Assembly: GCF_023634655.1 (NCBI RefSeq)
Contig: NZ_JAMKMS010000003.1
Location: 186,001-250,000 of the forward strand
DNA: 64,000 nucleotides
Source: Vibrio methylphosphonaticus
Lineage (GTDB): Bacteria; Pseudomonadota; Gammaproteobacteria; Enterobacterales; Vibrionaceae
Reading direction: 5' to 3'
The translations under genes were made by a program, and so were the position numbers. The stretch's first letter is position 1. Each line of letters starts with the position of its first letter. This document shows, in pieces, positions 1 through 8,612 of this stretch. The notes under the pieces are model-generated. The model made no database searches and was not told the DNA's origin. It saw nothing but the letters and a program-made list of their open reading frames with translations.

Positions 1-285
1 TCCGCTCAGTTTTGTTTAGAGCACAATCTTCATCCAAAAACGTTTGACAACAACCGTCGTAAACTACACCACTTAGTCAACATGCCTAAAAAACGAGAAG
101 ATTCACTTTCTGAATTCGTTGTTGTTGAAAAAATAACCAAGCCAAACACCAAAACCGAGCAACAGCCTGCCTCTAAGCTACCCACGGAATTACGCCTTGA
201 AGCGGGAGCATGCTCTCTTCATATACCTCGTGATGTAACACCTCAGTGGCTCGGCCTTCTATTGAAGGAGCTTGCTGTTGTATGA
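1..285 (+). CDS. tnpA: IS66 TnpA, 5'-truncated by window edge
   Basis: The frame is open from base 1, reading SAQFCLEHNLHPKTF before the first internal Met at 82. This matches the conserved helix-turn-helix segment of IS66 TnpA proteins, so the gene starts upstream of the window and Met 82 is not the real start. The visible part ends in a TGA at 283-285 that overlaps the tnpB start (ATGA), the usual translational coupling of these accessory proteins. TnpA is required for IS66 transposition but its exact role is not well defined. Confidence 0.85.
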   Translation, partial: SAQFCLEHNLHPKTFDNNRRKLHHLVNMPKKREDSLSEFVVVEKITKPNTKTEQQPASKLPTELRLEAGACSLHIPRDVTPQWLGLLLKELAVV

Positions 286-638
286 AAATGTTCCCTGATA
301 TCTCTGTTATCTATCTTCACAAGGCGCCCGTCGATTTTAGAAAGGGCATTAATGGCTTGAGCTTTATCGTTGAACAGAATATGAACCTTAATCCCTTCTC
401 CGAAGCGCTATTCGTCTTCTGTAATCGCACGCGGGATAAGCTCAAAGTTCTCTACTGGCAGCGTAATGGCTTTTGCCTCTGGCAAAAGCGACTCGAAAAA
501 GACAAGTTCGCTTGGCCAAGAAAAATGCCAGGGCAAACACTCTCATTAACGGAAGAGCAGTGGCATTGGTTGCTTGATGGACTCGACATTGAAAAAATGA
601 AACCCCATCAAGCATTGAATTACCAAAGCCTTAACTAA
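282..638 (+). CDS. tnpB: IS66 TnpB accessory protein
   Basis: A 118-residue protein starting at the ATG that overlaps the tnpA stop codon; an upstream in-frame Met at 246 exists but would add residues not seen in the family. The sequence carries the typical TnpB signature: VDFRKGINGLS near residue 18, LFVFCNR, DKLKVLYWQRNGFCLWQKRL, and the FAWP segment. Length fits the family (about 115 residues). TnpB proteins act with TnpA and TnpC in transposition; the molecular activity is not established. It sits 56 bp before tnpC. Confidence 0.9.
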   Translation: MKMFPDISVIYLHKAPVDFRKGINGLSFIVEQNMNLNPFSEALFVFCNRTRDKLKVLYWQRNGFCLWQKRLEKDKFAWPRKMPGQTLSLTEEQWHWLLDGLDIEKMKPHQALNYQSLN

Positions 639-694
639 ATTAAAAAAAATATTGCGTATAAGGAACTTTCGCGTAACTCTGCGATCTTCCTTAT

Positions 695-2341
695 ATGACC
701 TATGAAAATCATCAAAATGAGTTAGCTCTCTTAGAAGCGTTATTGGCTGATAAAGATAAGCAACTCACTGAACTTGAATCCACCGTATTGACTCTTCGCC
801 AATCGCTCGGCGAGAGTGAATCGAACGTACTCACACTTCGCCAGTCTCTAAACGAGAGCGAAATAACCATCCAATCTCTGGTTGAAAAACTCAACCTAGC
901 GCGGCGTAAACGCTTTGGTAGCAGTAGTGAAACTATGCCCCCTCAGGACTTAGAGTTCAATGAGGCGGAGACTCATGCCGATACGACAGGTGAAGAGGAA
1001 GCGCCCGATAATCCGAATGATGACGCCTCGGAAGCGGAAAACCCTTCATCCGAGACAAAATGTCGTGGTCGCCCAAAGCTTCCCGAAGACCTGCCACGAA
1101 AGCGAGTCGTGGTGGACATACCAGAATCAGAAAAAACCTGCTCGTGTTGTCAGTCGATACTCTGCAGGATGGGGCAAAGCACCAGTGAGAAACTGGTGTA
1201 TATCCCGGCCAAGTTGTATGTCGAAGTCACTGAAAGACCCAAATACGTCTGCCGTCAATGTGATGCGTTAGGAGAGAAGAGTGTTGTTGCAATGGCTCCA
1301 CCGCCGGCATCGATTATCCCGAAAAGCATCGCGACGCCCTCTTTGCTTGCGCAAATTATCACGAACAAATACCACTATGCCCTGCCTCTCTATCGTCAAG
1401 AATCGCTGTTCAGACAATATGGGCTAGCGCTCAGCCGAAAAACGATGAGTCAGTGGATACTGCGTTGCGCTGATAAGGTCGAGCCGTTAATCGCCTTACT
1501 GAAAGAAACCCTCCTTGCTCAAGATGTTCTGTTCGCTGACGAGACCACGTTGACCGTGCTCGATGACGAAAGAAAGAAAAGTTACATCTGGTTGTATGGG
1601 AGTGGTCCAGACCGGGGCGGTAATGCGCAATCTCCCGGTATCGTCTTGTTCGACTATCAGGAAGGGAGTCGGGGGCACCACTGCCCTGAATCGTACCTGT
1701 CAAACTACACTGGATACCTTCATGTTGATGGGTATAAAGCATATGAAAAGACAGCAGCGAAGTTGGTGGGTTGCTGGGCTCATGCAAGACGTAAGTTCAT
1801 AGAGGCAGAGCAGAGCCAACCAAAAGGCAAGCAAGGAAAAGGGGGTAAAATCCAGTGGGCAGTCAGTTGGTTCCAAAAGCTCTATCGTGTTGAACAAGCA
1901 CTCAAAGATAAGACGAGGGAAGAGCGATATGTTACCCGCCAATCAAAGACTCAGTCTCTGCTCAATGAGTTCAAGGCGTGGTTAGATAAATCGGTCACTC
2001 AGGTGCCCCCTAAAAGTAAACTGGGTGAGGCGATTAGCTACAGTCTCAATCAATGGTCGAAGCTAGTACGAGTTATCGATGATGGTCGGTTAAGCATGGA
2101 TAATAACCGAGCGGAACGTTCAGTACGTCCGTTCACGGTAGGGCGGAACAACTGGTTGTTCTCTAAGACTCATAATGGAGCCCGCGCCAGTGCAGTGCTG
2201 TACAGTCTTATCGAAACCGCGAAGGCTAACGACTGTGAGCCGTATGAGTACCTCGAATACGTGTTACGAGAAATACCGAAACTGAAGAGTGAGGATGACC
2301 ATGGTCATCTTCTACCTTGGAACATGCCAAAAACGAACTAG
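695..2341 (+). CDS. tnpC: IS66 transposase TnpC
   Basis: The 548-residue transposase of the element. Residues about 8-75 form a leucine-rich coiled coil containing a near-exact internal duplication of VLTLRQSL. It is followed by an acidic linker, a zinc-binding region (CSCC ... CRQC, about residues 150-190) and the DDE catalytic core. Core motifs are LFADETT (first Asp), HVDGYKAYE followed by CWAHARRKF, and DNNRAERSVRPF carrying the catalytic Glu. The C-terminal HLLPWN tail is typical. Length is within the family range and no stop or frameshift is seen. Confidence 0.95.
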   Translation: MTYENHQNELALLEALLADKDKQLTELESTVLTLRQSLGESESNVLTLRQSLNESEITIQSLVEKLNLARRKRFGSSSETMPPQDLEFNEAETHADTTGEEEAPDNPNDDASEAENPSSETKCRGRPKLPEDLPRKRVVVDIPESEKTCSCCQSILCRMGQSTSEKLVYIPAKLYVEVTERPKYVCRQCDALGEKSVVAMAPPPASIIPKSIATPSLLAQIITNKYHYALPLYRQESLFRQYGLALSRKTMSQWILRCADKVEPLIALLKETLLAQDVLFADETTLTVLDDERKKSYIWLYGSGPDRGGNAQSPGIVLFDYQEGSRGHHCPESYLSNYTGYLHVDGYKAYEKTAAKLVGCWAHARRKFIEAEQSQPKGKQGKGGKIQWAVSWFQKLYRVEQALKDKTREERYVTRQSKTQSLLNEFKAWLDKSVTQVPPKSKLGEAISYSLNQWSKLVRVIDDGRLSMDNNRAERSVRPFTVGRNNWLFSKTHNGARASAVLYSLIETAKANDCEPYEYLEYVLREIPKLKSEDDHGHLLPWNMPKTN

Positions 2342-2370
2342 TCCCCCATCCCGTAATAGCGTTCAGAATG

Positions 2371-2400
2371 ACAGATACCGCCTTAGTTGGCGGTATCTGT
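2371..2400 (+). terminator. Hairpin after tnpC
   Basis: A perfect 12-bp inverted repeat (acagataccgcc / ggcggtatctgt, 6-nt loop) lies 30 bp after the tnpC stop and inside the IS right end. The following sequence is not a clean T-tract, so it could instead limit read-through from outside or be part of the transposase-binding end. Confidence 0.5.
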
Positions 2401-2422
2401 GTTGATATTAGAAAGTCAATGA

Positions 2423-2442
2423 GTCGGTTCGTAGACGCTTAC
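2423..2442 (-). repeat. IS66 right terminal inverted repeat
   Basis: Read inward on the minus strand this begins GTAAGCGTCTACGAACCGAC. The GTAAGCG start is the family hallmark. The left copy is outside the window, so repeat length cannot be measured. Confidence 0.7.
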
Positions 2443-2552
2443 TAAAGTTTGACGAGGACTGAAGAGATATTTTTGTTATTTTAGAGGGCTATTGATTGCT
2501 CTGTGGTTACGAGGTTGAAAGATTCTTCATATCGCTATTAATCGTTCGTAAA

Positions 2553-2602
2553 AAGAGCCTAGTAACATACCTTACATATTTATCAGTACGAGCTAGGCTC
2601 TT
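2553..2602 (-). terminator. Rho-independent terminator of the lipoprotein gene
   Basis: Arms aagagcctag (2553-2562) and ctaggctctt (2593-2602) are perfect complements with a 30-nt loop. On the minus strand the stem is followed directly by TTTTT. It lies about 70 bp beyond the stop of the lipoprotein gene ending at 2670. Confidence 0.7.
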
Positions 2603-2669
2603 AATGTTTTTATGATAATTTCAGTATCGTTATTTGTTTAACTTTACTAAATATTTTCGGTGCATTTTG

Positions 2670-4415
2670 CTATCTATCTATGCTAACTTGCTCTAGCGTC
2701 ATTGGATTAAAACCATTTTGAGCAAACAAATACCAAGCGACAACTGAAGTAAAGCCTCGATTAGGATCTACCCAATCATAGCCACCTGTCTTATTAGCCG
2801 TATACGGCAATGCACGTGTATCGACACCATTTATCTCCCTATCTATCAATAAATGTCCTAGCTGATTCGTATAGAAATACCCTCTTTGCTTGTCACCATA
2901 ATGAAGAAAAGCTACAGCAATATGGCCAGTACCATCCAACCAAATGTTTGATACATCGATATCTGCTCCATGATAGAAACCGCTAATTTTTTCTCCGTTA
3001 TGTTCGACAGTTTTTCGGAATCGAAGATCGTATTCTGGAATATTCAAAAGTTCAGAAGCTTCAGAACCATAAGCTAACACCCGCCAAGTGTATAGATCCA
3101 ATGGTAGATTATTACCCCTAAGCTCAGAATCCAACCATATTCTGATGTTTTTGGCATACTCAGGTTTATCAACTAAATTCATCACGGCAAACGCATCGAT
3201 ATTTCCTTCATGATGACCAAAACCCTCATGCAGATAGCTATCTCCTCTTCGCCAGCCATGCGCTAGATAACCACCCTGAGTAGCTTCATCGTCAACATAC
3301 CATTCAATCAATAAGTCTATAAGCTTATTGGTCATGGCTTCATAACGTTCACCACCATATGCTTTTTCGTAGTGTTTGTACGCCATCAATAGCCAAGTAA
3401 GATCACCCATCCAACGATCTGATGTTGTAGTTTTATATGGCCCAACTCCGTCTTGCTCTACAATTTTGACATCCTGATAAAAACCTCGCGCTTCACCATT
3501 CAAGTAAAATTGTTGAAGATGGGGATCAGAATTATCTACGTCCGTAGCGTTAGCAAAGAAATCCAAGATTCTCTCTGCTCGCTCTTGTTCATCTTCAACA
3601 ATAAAAGCCATTGCTGCCAACGCATTATTAAAGGTATGAAGCTGATTACTCACGCCCTCCTGAGAAGCTAGTAAGGCCTTTTCTGGTGTGAACGTATCCT
3701 GAACTTGTTTCATATACTCAAGAACACCGGGATCTTTTGGTATCATAGATATGTCACGACGTTGTTTAAAACCAATTCCTTCTAGCTCACGATTTGGGTC
3801 TAATTGAGGACCAGCTTCACGAAATGTCGCAGGAAGTCCCGGTTCTACGAGTTTTGGTTCTAGCAAACTTGCTGTCCCAGAGCTAAGTTGCCCGGCAATA
3901 ACTACCTCTATACGACTGATGTCTTGCAATAGATCATCCTCACCATCCCAAGCGTAATCCATGCTATCCGCGTAGATCACCATCGTATTCCAGCTTTGAT
4001 ATTTTTCTCCAAGGTCAAAAACTTTCCGAAATACAGATCCATCAGAATCAATAAACTTGACTTCCATTTCACTGTTAGAGTCCGCTTTTAAATCGAAAAC
4101 TATAGGGAGATCTCTAGAAACCGGCTCATCCAGTTCCGTCCAAATCATAACCCAACCTTTATTTGCTTCAGACACTAATTGGTAATCCATTAGAATACCA
4201 GGTTTGTCATTCTCCTCGAGTCCCCTAATTTCCAAGTGATTAAAACCATCTCCTCCAATTTCCCAGTACGAAAGATCAAGGTTAATTTCATTACTCAAAA
4301 TTGTATCGGCATCTTGTGCCCCTCCCAATCCACATCCGCTTAAAAAAAGAGCACCTCCCAGTGCCAAAATTCTTGGTACATGATTTTGTACGCCTAATAT
4401 TTTATTTATGATCAA
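2670..4415 (-). CDS. Exported lipoprotein with CBM-like and probable (alpha/alpha)6 glycosidase domain
   Basis: 581 residues with a lipoprotein signal (LFLSGC, Cys28), so probably anchored in the outer membrane. Residues about 45-190 look like a beta-sandwich carbohydrate-binding module. Residues about 215-575 are helical with aromatic/acidic motifs (QLHTFNNALAAMAF, DRWMGDLTWLLMAYKHYE, WLDGTGHIAVAFLHYG, YDWVDPNRGFTSVVAWYLF) of the kind seen in six-hairpin glycosidases. I cannot place it in a named GH family. Position as the last gene of a GH94/GH3/ABC locus suggests it cuts the polymer outside the cell; clan GH-S endo-beta-1,2-glucanases (GH144/GH162 and relatives) are the natural candidates. 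Function is inference; signal and fold type are fairly clear. Confidence 0.65.
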   Translation of the reverse strand: MIINKILGVQNHVPRILALGGALFLSGCGLGGAQDADTILSNEINLDLSYWEIGGDGFNHLEIRGLEENDKPGILMDYQLVSEANKGWVMIWTELDEPVSRDLPIVFDLKADSNSEMEVKFIDSDGSVFRKVFDLGEKYQSWNTMVIYADSMDYAWDGEDDLLQDISRIEVVIAGQLSSGTASLLEPKLVEPGLPATFREAGPQLDPNRELEGIGFKQRRDISMIPKDPGVLEYMKQVQDTFTPEKALLASQEGVSNQLHTFNNALAAMAFIVEDEQERAERILDFFANATDVDNSDPHLQQFYLNGEARGFYQDVKIVEQDGVGPYKTTTSDRWMGDLTWLLMAYKHYEKAYGGERYEAMTNKLIDLLIEWYVDDEATQGGYLAHGWRRGDSYLHEGFGHHEGNIDAFAVMNLVDKPEYAKNIRIWLDSELRGNNLPLDLYTWRVLAYGSEASELLNIPEYDLRFRKTVEHNGEKISGFYHGADIDVSNIWLDGTGHIAVAFLHYGDKQRGYFYTNQLGHLLIDREINGVDTRALPYTANKTGGYDWVDPNRGFTSVVAWYLFAQNGFNPMTLEQVSIDR

Positions 4416-4599
4416 AACTACCTCTTCTTATGTTCCAATTATTATGATGGTGCCCAGAGGAAAGCGAGCTAGAACAAAGCTAACCCGTGCTCCCTTAGTA
4501 CGTTGGTAACTTTATTGTTGGTCTAGCAACAGCCATTTCTTACTTTCCCTAGCCTCCATTTAGTTAATTTAAAGGGAAACATCATCAGTTCTGTAATAA

Positions 4600-4625
4600 A
4601 TGGTGAGCGTACTATGGTGAGCGTA
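4600..4625. repeat. Direct repeat pair upstream of the lipoprotein gene
   Basis: The 12-mer atggtgagcgta occurs at 4600-4611 and again at 4614-4625 in the 240-bp gap between the sulfatase stop and the lipoprotein start. It may be a regulator site pair or a small duplication. No clear promoter is visible. Confidence 0.4.
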
Positions 4626-4655
4626 TCGGCGTTTTTCAAATTGCCCTTTTATGTA

Positions 4656-6266
4656 TCAGCTACTTTTTAAAGCTACATGAAAGCTGTCAGGATACAACTC
4701 CTCAAGTGTCGGGGCAGGCTCGTTTTCTAACGGCGTGTCTCTCCACTCCGCTCTTGGTGGAACATCGTATTGACACTCTAACTGCGCAATATCCTGTTTT
4801 AGCTTATTGATGATAGGCTGATACTTGGGATCATTAATGGCGTTATTCATCTCAGTGGGATCGCACTCTAGATCATAGAACTCCCACTCATCCATCTTAT
4901 AATAAAAATGCATCAGCTTATAACGGCTATCTCGAGTGCCGTAATGACGCGTCACATCATGCATGGCTGGATATTCATAAAAATGATAATACAAAGATTC
5001 ACGCCAATCTACTGGCTTATCTCCAGCTTTTTGGCCCGTAAGTAATGGCACCATAGACTGCCCTTGTATATCGCTATCAACTGTTACACCAGCAAACTCC
5101 AAGAACGTTGGCGCATAATCAATGTTTTGCACCAGATTATTCACTACAGTGCCCGGTTCTATCTTATTTGGGTATTGTATTAGTAACGGCGCACGAAAAG
5201 ATTCTTCGTACATAAAGCGCTTATCAAACCACCCGTGCTCACCCATGTAGAAACCTTGGTCAGAGGTGTAAACCACAATGGTATTATCTGCAAGATTGTG
5301 CTGCTCTAAATAATCAAGCACTGCGCCGACCGATTCGTCCACCGAAATAATTGTCGCTAAATAGTCTTGAACATATCGTTGATATTTCCAAATTGCGATG
5401 TCTTCATCGCTCATATTAGACTCGTTGGCATTGAACCAATCATTACGCGCTTGATACGCTTCATCCCACAGCTTGCGTTGCTCTGGCGTTAGACGCTCGA
5501 GCAAAAATGGCCATATATCTTCCCTCCACGCAGTCTCCCCAACACCGCGTGTCATTTTCAAGTCATGACCTTCCTGAGCATCACGGTAGATGTTCATGGT
5601 TTGTTTGGCCGCAGCAGAACGCCCTTCATAGGTATCAAAATAGTTATCTGGTACCGGGAATTCGGTATTCTCAAACGCTCTAGTATGCTGGGGTGCTGGC
5701 ATCCAATTCCGGTGCGGCGCTTTATGATGAAGAAGAAGCGCAAACGGCTGATCGTTATCATTTTGTTTTGATAACCACTCGAGTGACTTTTCAGTGATCA
5801 GCTCTGTTGTATAGCCATGTTCTCGCTTGACACCGTCTTTTGTGATGAAGTCTGGGTTATAATACTCACCCTGATCGTTTAACAACTCCCAATGGTCAAA
5901 ATCGAGTCCATCTGGCGTTAAGTTGATATGCCATTTGCCAATGCACGCCGTGGTGTAGCCATTTTGCTTGAGTAGTCTTGGCCAAGTTGGTTGGTGCCCA
6001 TCAAATAGCTGACCATTGTGGTTAAAACCATTTTTGTGACCAAATTTCCCCGTCAACATTGCCGCTCGTGAAGGACCACAGAGTGAGTTTGTCACAAAGG
6101 ATTGCTCAAAGCGTGCGCCGTTACGAGCGATACGGTCGATATTCGGTGTAGGGGCAAGGTGGGCAATATCGCTTTGATAAGCACTAACGGCTCGCATGGC
6201 ATGGTCATCTGACATGATGTAGATAATGTTTGGCTGTTTCTGACTTGATAGAGCTTGATTTTCCAT
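4656..6266 (-). CDS. S1-type sulfatase, cytoplasmic
   Basis: A formylglycine-dependent sulfatase of 536 residues. The start at 6266 is chosen because GGAGGTG sits 5 nt upstream; an in-frame ATG at 6320 would add 18 residues running through a terminator hairpin. The motif CGPSRAAMLTGK (Cys63) is the site converted to formylglycine. Metal ligands are visible in NIIYIMSDDHAM and in YTSDQGFYMGEHGWFDKR, the latter reminiscent of GlcNAc-6-sulfatases. No signal peptide or lipobox is present, unlike most polysaccharide sulfatases, so it should act on imported oligosaccharides. It lies downstream of the GH3 gene; its maturase is the divergent gene at 18618. Sulfatase identity is firm, substrate is not. 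Confidence 0.9.
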   Translation of the reverse strand: MENQALSSQKQPNIIYIMSDDHAMRAVSAYQSDIAHLAPTPNIDRIARNGARFEQSFVTNSLCGPSRAAMLTGKFGHKNGFNHNGQLFDGHQPTWPRLLKQNGYTTACIGKWHINLTPDGLDFDHWELLNDQGEYYNPDFITKDGVKREHGYTTELITEKSLEWLSKQNDNDQPFALLLHHKAPHRNWMPAPQHTRAFENTEFPVPDNYFDTYEGRSAAAKQTMNIYRDAQEGHDLKMTRGVGETAWREDIWPFLLERLTPEQRKLWDEAYQARNDWFNANESNMSDEDIAIWKYQRYVQDYLATIISVDESVGAVLDYLEQHNLADNTIVVYTSDQGFYMGEHGWFDKRFMYEESFRAPLLIQYPNKIEPGTVVNNLVQNIDYAPTFLEFAGVTVDSDIQGQSMVPLLTGQKAGDKPVDWRESLYYHFYEYPAMHDVTRHYGTRDSRYKLMHFYYKMDEWEFYDLECDPTEMNNAINDPKYQPIINKLKQDIAQLECQYDVPPRAEWRDTPLENEPAPTLEELYPDSFHVALKSS

Positions 6267-6278
6267 AGATTCACCTCC

Positions 6279-6309
6279 AAAAAACCTGCTCGTTGCAAGC
6301 AACGGCAGG
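6279..6309 (-). terminator. Attenuator-like terminator before the sulfatase
   Basis: On the minus strand a GC-rich hairpin (about 11 pairs, arms 6285-6296 and 6299-6309, one bulge, small loop) is followed by six T residues. The sulfatase Shine-Dalgarno GGAGG begins immediately after. It lies between GH3 and the sulfatase and should lower or condition sulfatase expression. Confidence 0.65.
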
Positions 6310-6339
6310 TCCAAATTCATTTGTAAATTATGTATTGCT

Positions 6340-8544
6340 TTAACCGTTAATAGAGCTAGAAGCTTGTAACAAGAACGAAGCCTCTAACGACGCGTTACTG
6401 TCAGAACCGACATAGAGCTCAATACGTGACTCTGTGGCTTCTAGGCGCTGTGTTTCTCCGTAATATTCTAGTGAGTGAGATGGGATCTCTAAACACACTG
6501 TTTTCGCTTCACCAGGGCGCAAATCTACGCGAGAAAATGCCTTCAATTCCTTTTCTGGTCGACTCGTCGTAGCATGGATCTGCCGCGTGTAACACTGCAC
6601 AACCTCTGTCGCCACATGCTCTCCAATATTGCGCACGTTGACTTGAACCTTTAACGTATCCTCCAAAGACAGTTCACTATGACTGAGTTCTAAATTACTG
6701 TATTCAAATTCACCATAGGTTAAACCAAAGCCAAACGCATACAATGGCGTATGCTTTTGATCTTTATATGGTTGATACTCTTGAAATGCTCGCATTTTGC
6801 CCAGTTTTTTACGCGCGTAATAAATAGGGATTTGTCCAGTCGAGCGAGGCACTGACATGGGTAAACACCCACTAGGCGACACCGCGCCAAACAATAAGCG
6901 AGCAACCGCATGCCCTGTTTCCGTGCCACTTTGCCAAGCGTACAGTAACGCGTCAGCAAATTGTTCCGTTGCCATTGACGGTACAGGGCGCCCTGTACAC
7001 TGAACAACAACTAATGGCGTATCGGTTTCACCAATAGCTTGAATAAGCTGCTCCTGCCCAGCTGGCAACGTAAGCTCGGCGATATTTCTCGCTTCTCCGG
7101 TTCGACGATGGCTCTCCCCAGTACATAGAATAGTGAGATCAGCCCGATGAGCACATTCAACCATCTCATCAGTAAAAGAAGCGTCTTCAGTGATGAGATC
7201 GACATTTAGATTATTTTGCTCGATGTACGCTTGGATACCCCCATAAATTGAAGTCACATCTTGCGACCGCCCGTCCAAACACCAAGAGCCTAAGTGCTGT
7301 CGTTTGCTATGAGCGTGTGGGCCGATAACCGCAATCGTCAACTTACTTTGTAAAGAGGAAGGGCTGGCGAGTGGTAAGATCCCAGAGTTTTTTAATAACA
7401 CCATACTTTGCTCAGCGAGTTGTTGAGCCTTAGCAACATGCTCAGGGTGACGTAATATGGTTTTGTGACGGTCTTCATCAACATACGGCTTCTCAAACAA
7501 GCCCGCCTTAAACTTGATGCTTAATACTCGGCGAGTCGCTTCATCGATAGTCGCCATGTCAATCTGACCTGAAGAGATTAATTGAGGTAAGAAGTCTTGA
7601 TACGCCTCATTGGTCATTGCCATGTCAACGCCAGCTTCTAGCGCCTTTTTAGCGGACTCTTTGGCATCTTTAGCCACACCAAAATACTCTAAATCTGAGA
7701 TTGAACCCCAATCACTGACCACAAAGCCATTAAAGCTTTGTTGCTGCTTTAACCAGCCATTTATTAAATGTTTGCTGGCCGATACTGGAGTACCTCCTAG
7801 GTCATTGAACCCCGACATCACAGTAGCTACGCCAGCTTCTACCGCCGCTTTGAAAGGGGGTAAGTACACATTATGAAGCGTATTTTCGGTAATCTCAGTA
7901 GTATCGTAGTCACGCCCCCCCTCAGCCGCACCGTAGCCGATAAAGTGTTTAGCGCAAGCTACCATAGAATTTTCATCGGCCATATCATCGCCTTGAAAAC
8001 CCTTAACTACCGCTTTCGCCATCGCACTGGTCAAGAAAGGGTCTTCTCCTGCACTTTCAATTACCCGCCCCCACCTAGGATCGCGAACAATATCCAACAT
8101 GGGTGCAAACGTCCAGTGAATACCGAGCGAAGCCGCCTCTTTCGCAATGCAGCGATAAGCCGATTCAATCATGTCAGGGTTAAAAGAGGATGCCTGCGCT
8201 AAAGGGATCGGTAATACAGTTTGCTGACCATAGATGACGTCTCGAGCAATAATCAAAGGAATACCTAATCGACTTTGTTCGACTGCAACTTTTTGAAATT
8301 CATTTAATTGCTTGGGATCAACACTTTCTCCCGGAGCGTTGCCCGCCCAGGCAGTATCCGCCAATATTCTTGAACCCCAAGATCCTTTTTTCACACCATA
8401 TAAGTACTGCTCACGATTATCATCATAATCTAGCATTGGGGTCTGGCATAGTTGACCGATTTTTTCTTCTGTTGTCATTCGCGAGAGTAAATCCTCTACT
8501 CGCTGATGAATAGATAGAGTTGTGTCTTGATACGGCTGTGCCAT
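6340..8544 (-). CDS. GH3 beta-glucosidase, cytoplasmic
   Basis: 734 residues, no signal peptide, full GH3 architecture. The N-terminal TIM-barrel has the KHFIGYGAAEGGRDYD motif near residue 200 and the nucleophile in FVVSDWGS (Asp278). The alpha/beta sandwich follows (VLLKNSGILPL ... TGESHRRTGEARN), then a C-terminal FnIII-like domain with RPEKELKAF. Length is normal for the family. It sits 68 bp after the small membrane-protein gene, in the same direction as the ABC importer, so it most likely hydrolyses imported beta-gluco-disaccharides or short oligosaccharides. In the comparable Listeria locus the GH3 partner acts on sophorose; linkage specificity here is inferred only from context. Confidence 0.92.
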   Translation of the reverse strand: MAQPYQDTTLSIHQRVEDLLSRMTTEEKIGQLCQTPMLDYDDNREQYLYGVKKGSWGSRILADTAWAGNAPGESVDPKQLNEFQKVAVEQSRLGIPLIIARDVIYGQQTVLPIPLAQASSFNPDMIESAYRCIAKEAASLGIHWTFAPMLDIVRDPRWGRVIESAGEDPFLTSAMAKAVVKGFQGDDMADENSMVACAKHFIGYGAAEGGRDYDTTEITENTLHNVYLPPFKAAVEAGVATVMSGFNDLGGTPVSASKHLINGWLKQQQSFNGFVVSDWGSISDLEYFGVAKDAKESAKKALEAGVDMAMTNEAYQDFLPQLISSGQIDMATIDEATRRVLSIKFKAGLFEKPYVDEDRHKTILRHPEHVAKAQQLAEQSMVLLKNSGILPLASPSSLQSKLTIAVIGPHAHSKRQHLGSWCLDGRSQDVTSIYGGIQAYIEQNNLNVDLITEDASFTDEMVECAHRADLTILCTGESHRRTGEARNIAELTLPAGQEQLIQAIGETDTPLVVVQCTGRPVPSMATEQFADALLYAWQSGTETGHAVARLLFGAVSPSGCLPMSVPRSTGQIPIYYARKKLGKMRAFQEYQPYKDQKHTPLYAFGFGLTYGEFEYSNLELSHSELSLEDTLKVQVNVRNIGEHVATEVVQCYTRQIHATTSRPEKELKAFSRVDLRPGEAKTVCLEIPSHSLEYYGETQRLEATESRIELYVGSDSNASLEASFLLQASSSING

Positions 8545-8579
8545 ATATACTCCAAGAGTCGTTTAAGATTGGAAAAGAG

Positions 8580-8607
8580 AGGCACAGTCACGAATATGAC
8601 CGTGCCT
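8580..8607 (-). terminator. Intercistronic hairpin before GH3
   Basis: An 11-bp stem (AGGCAC-GTCA / TGAC-GTGCCT around one wobble pair, 6-nt loop) lies between the small membrane-protein gene and the GH3 start. The minus-strand continuation is only moderately T-rich (CTCTTTTCC), so partial termination or RNA processing is more likely than full termination. Confidence 0.45.
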
Positions 8608-8612
8608 ATCAT

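Larger units (their letters stand above)
1..2442 (+). mobile_element. IS66-family insertion sequence, left end outside window
   Basis: Three consecutive plus-strand genes have the tnpA-tnpB-tnpC order of IS66 elements, with a tnpA/tnpB ATGA overlap and a large zinc-finger/DDE tnpC. The right end is placed at 2442 because the sequence read inward from there starts GTAAGCGTCT, the terminal motif usual for this family (known from the family, not compared here). The next 8 bp, taaagttt, would be one copy of the expected 8-bp target duplication; the other copy cannot be seen. All reading frames visible inside the window are intact, so the element may still be active. Confidence 0.9.
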
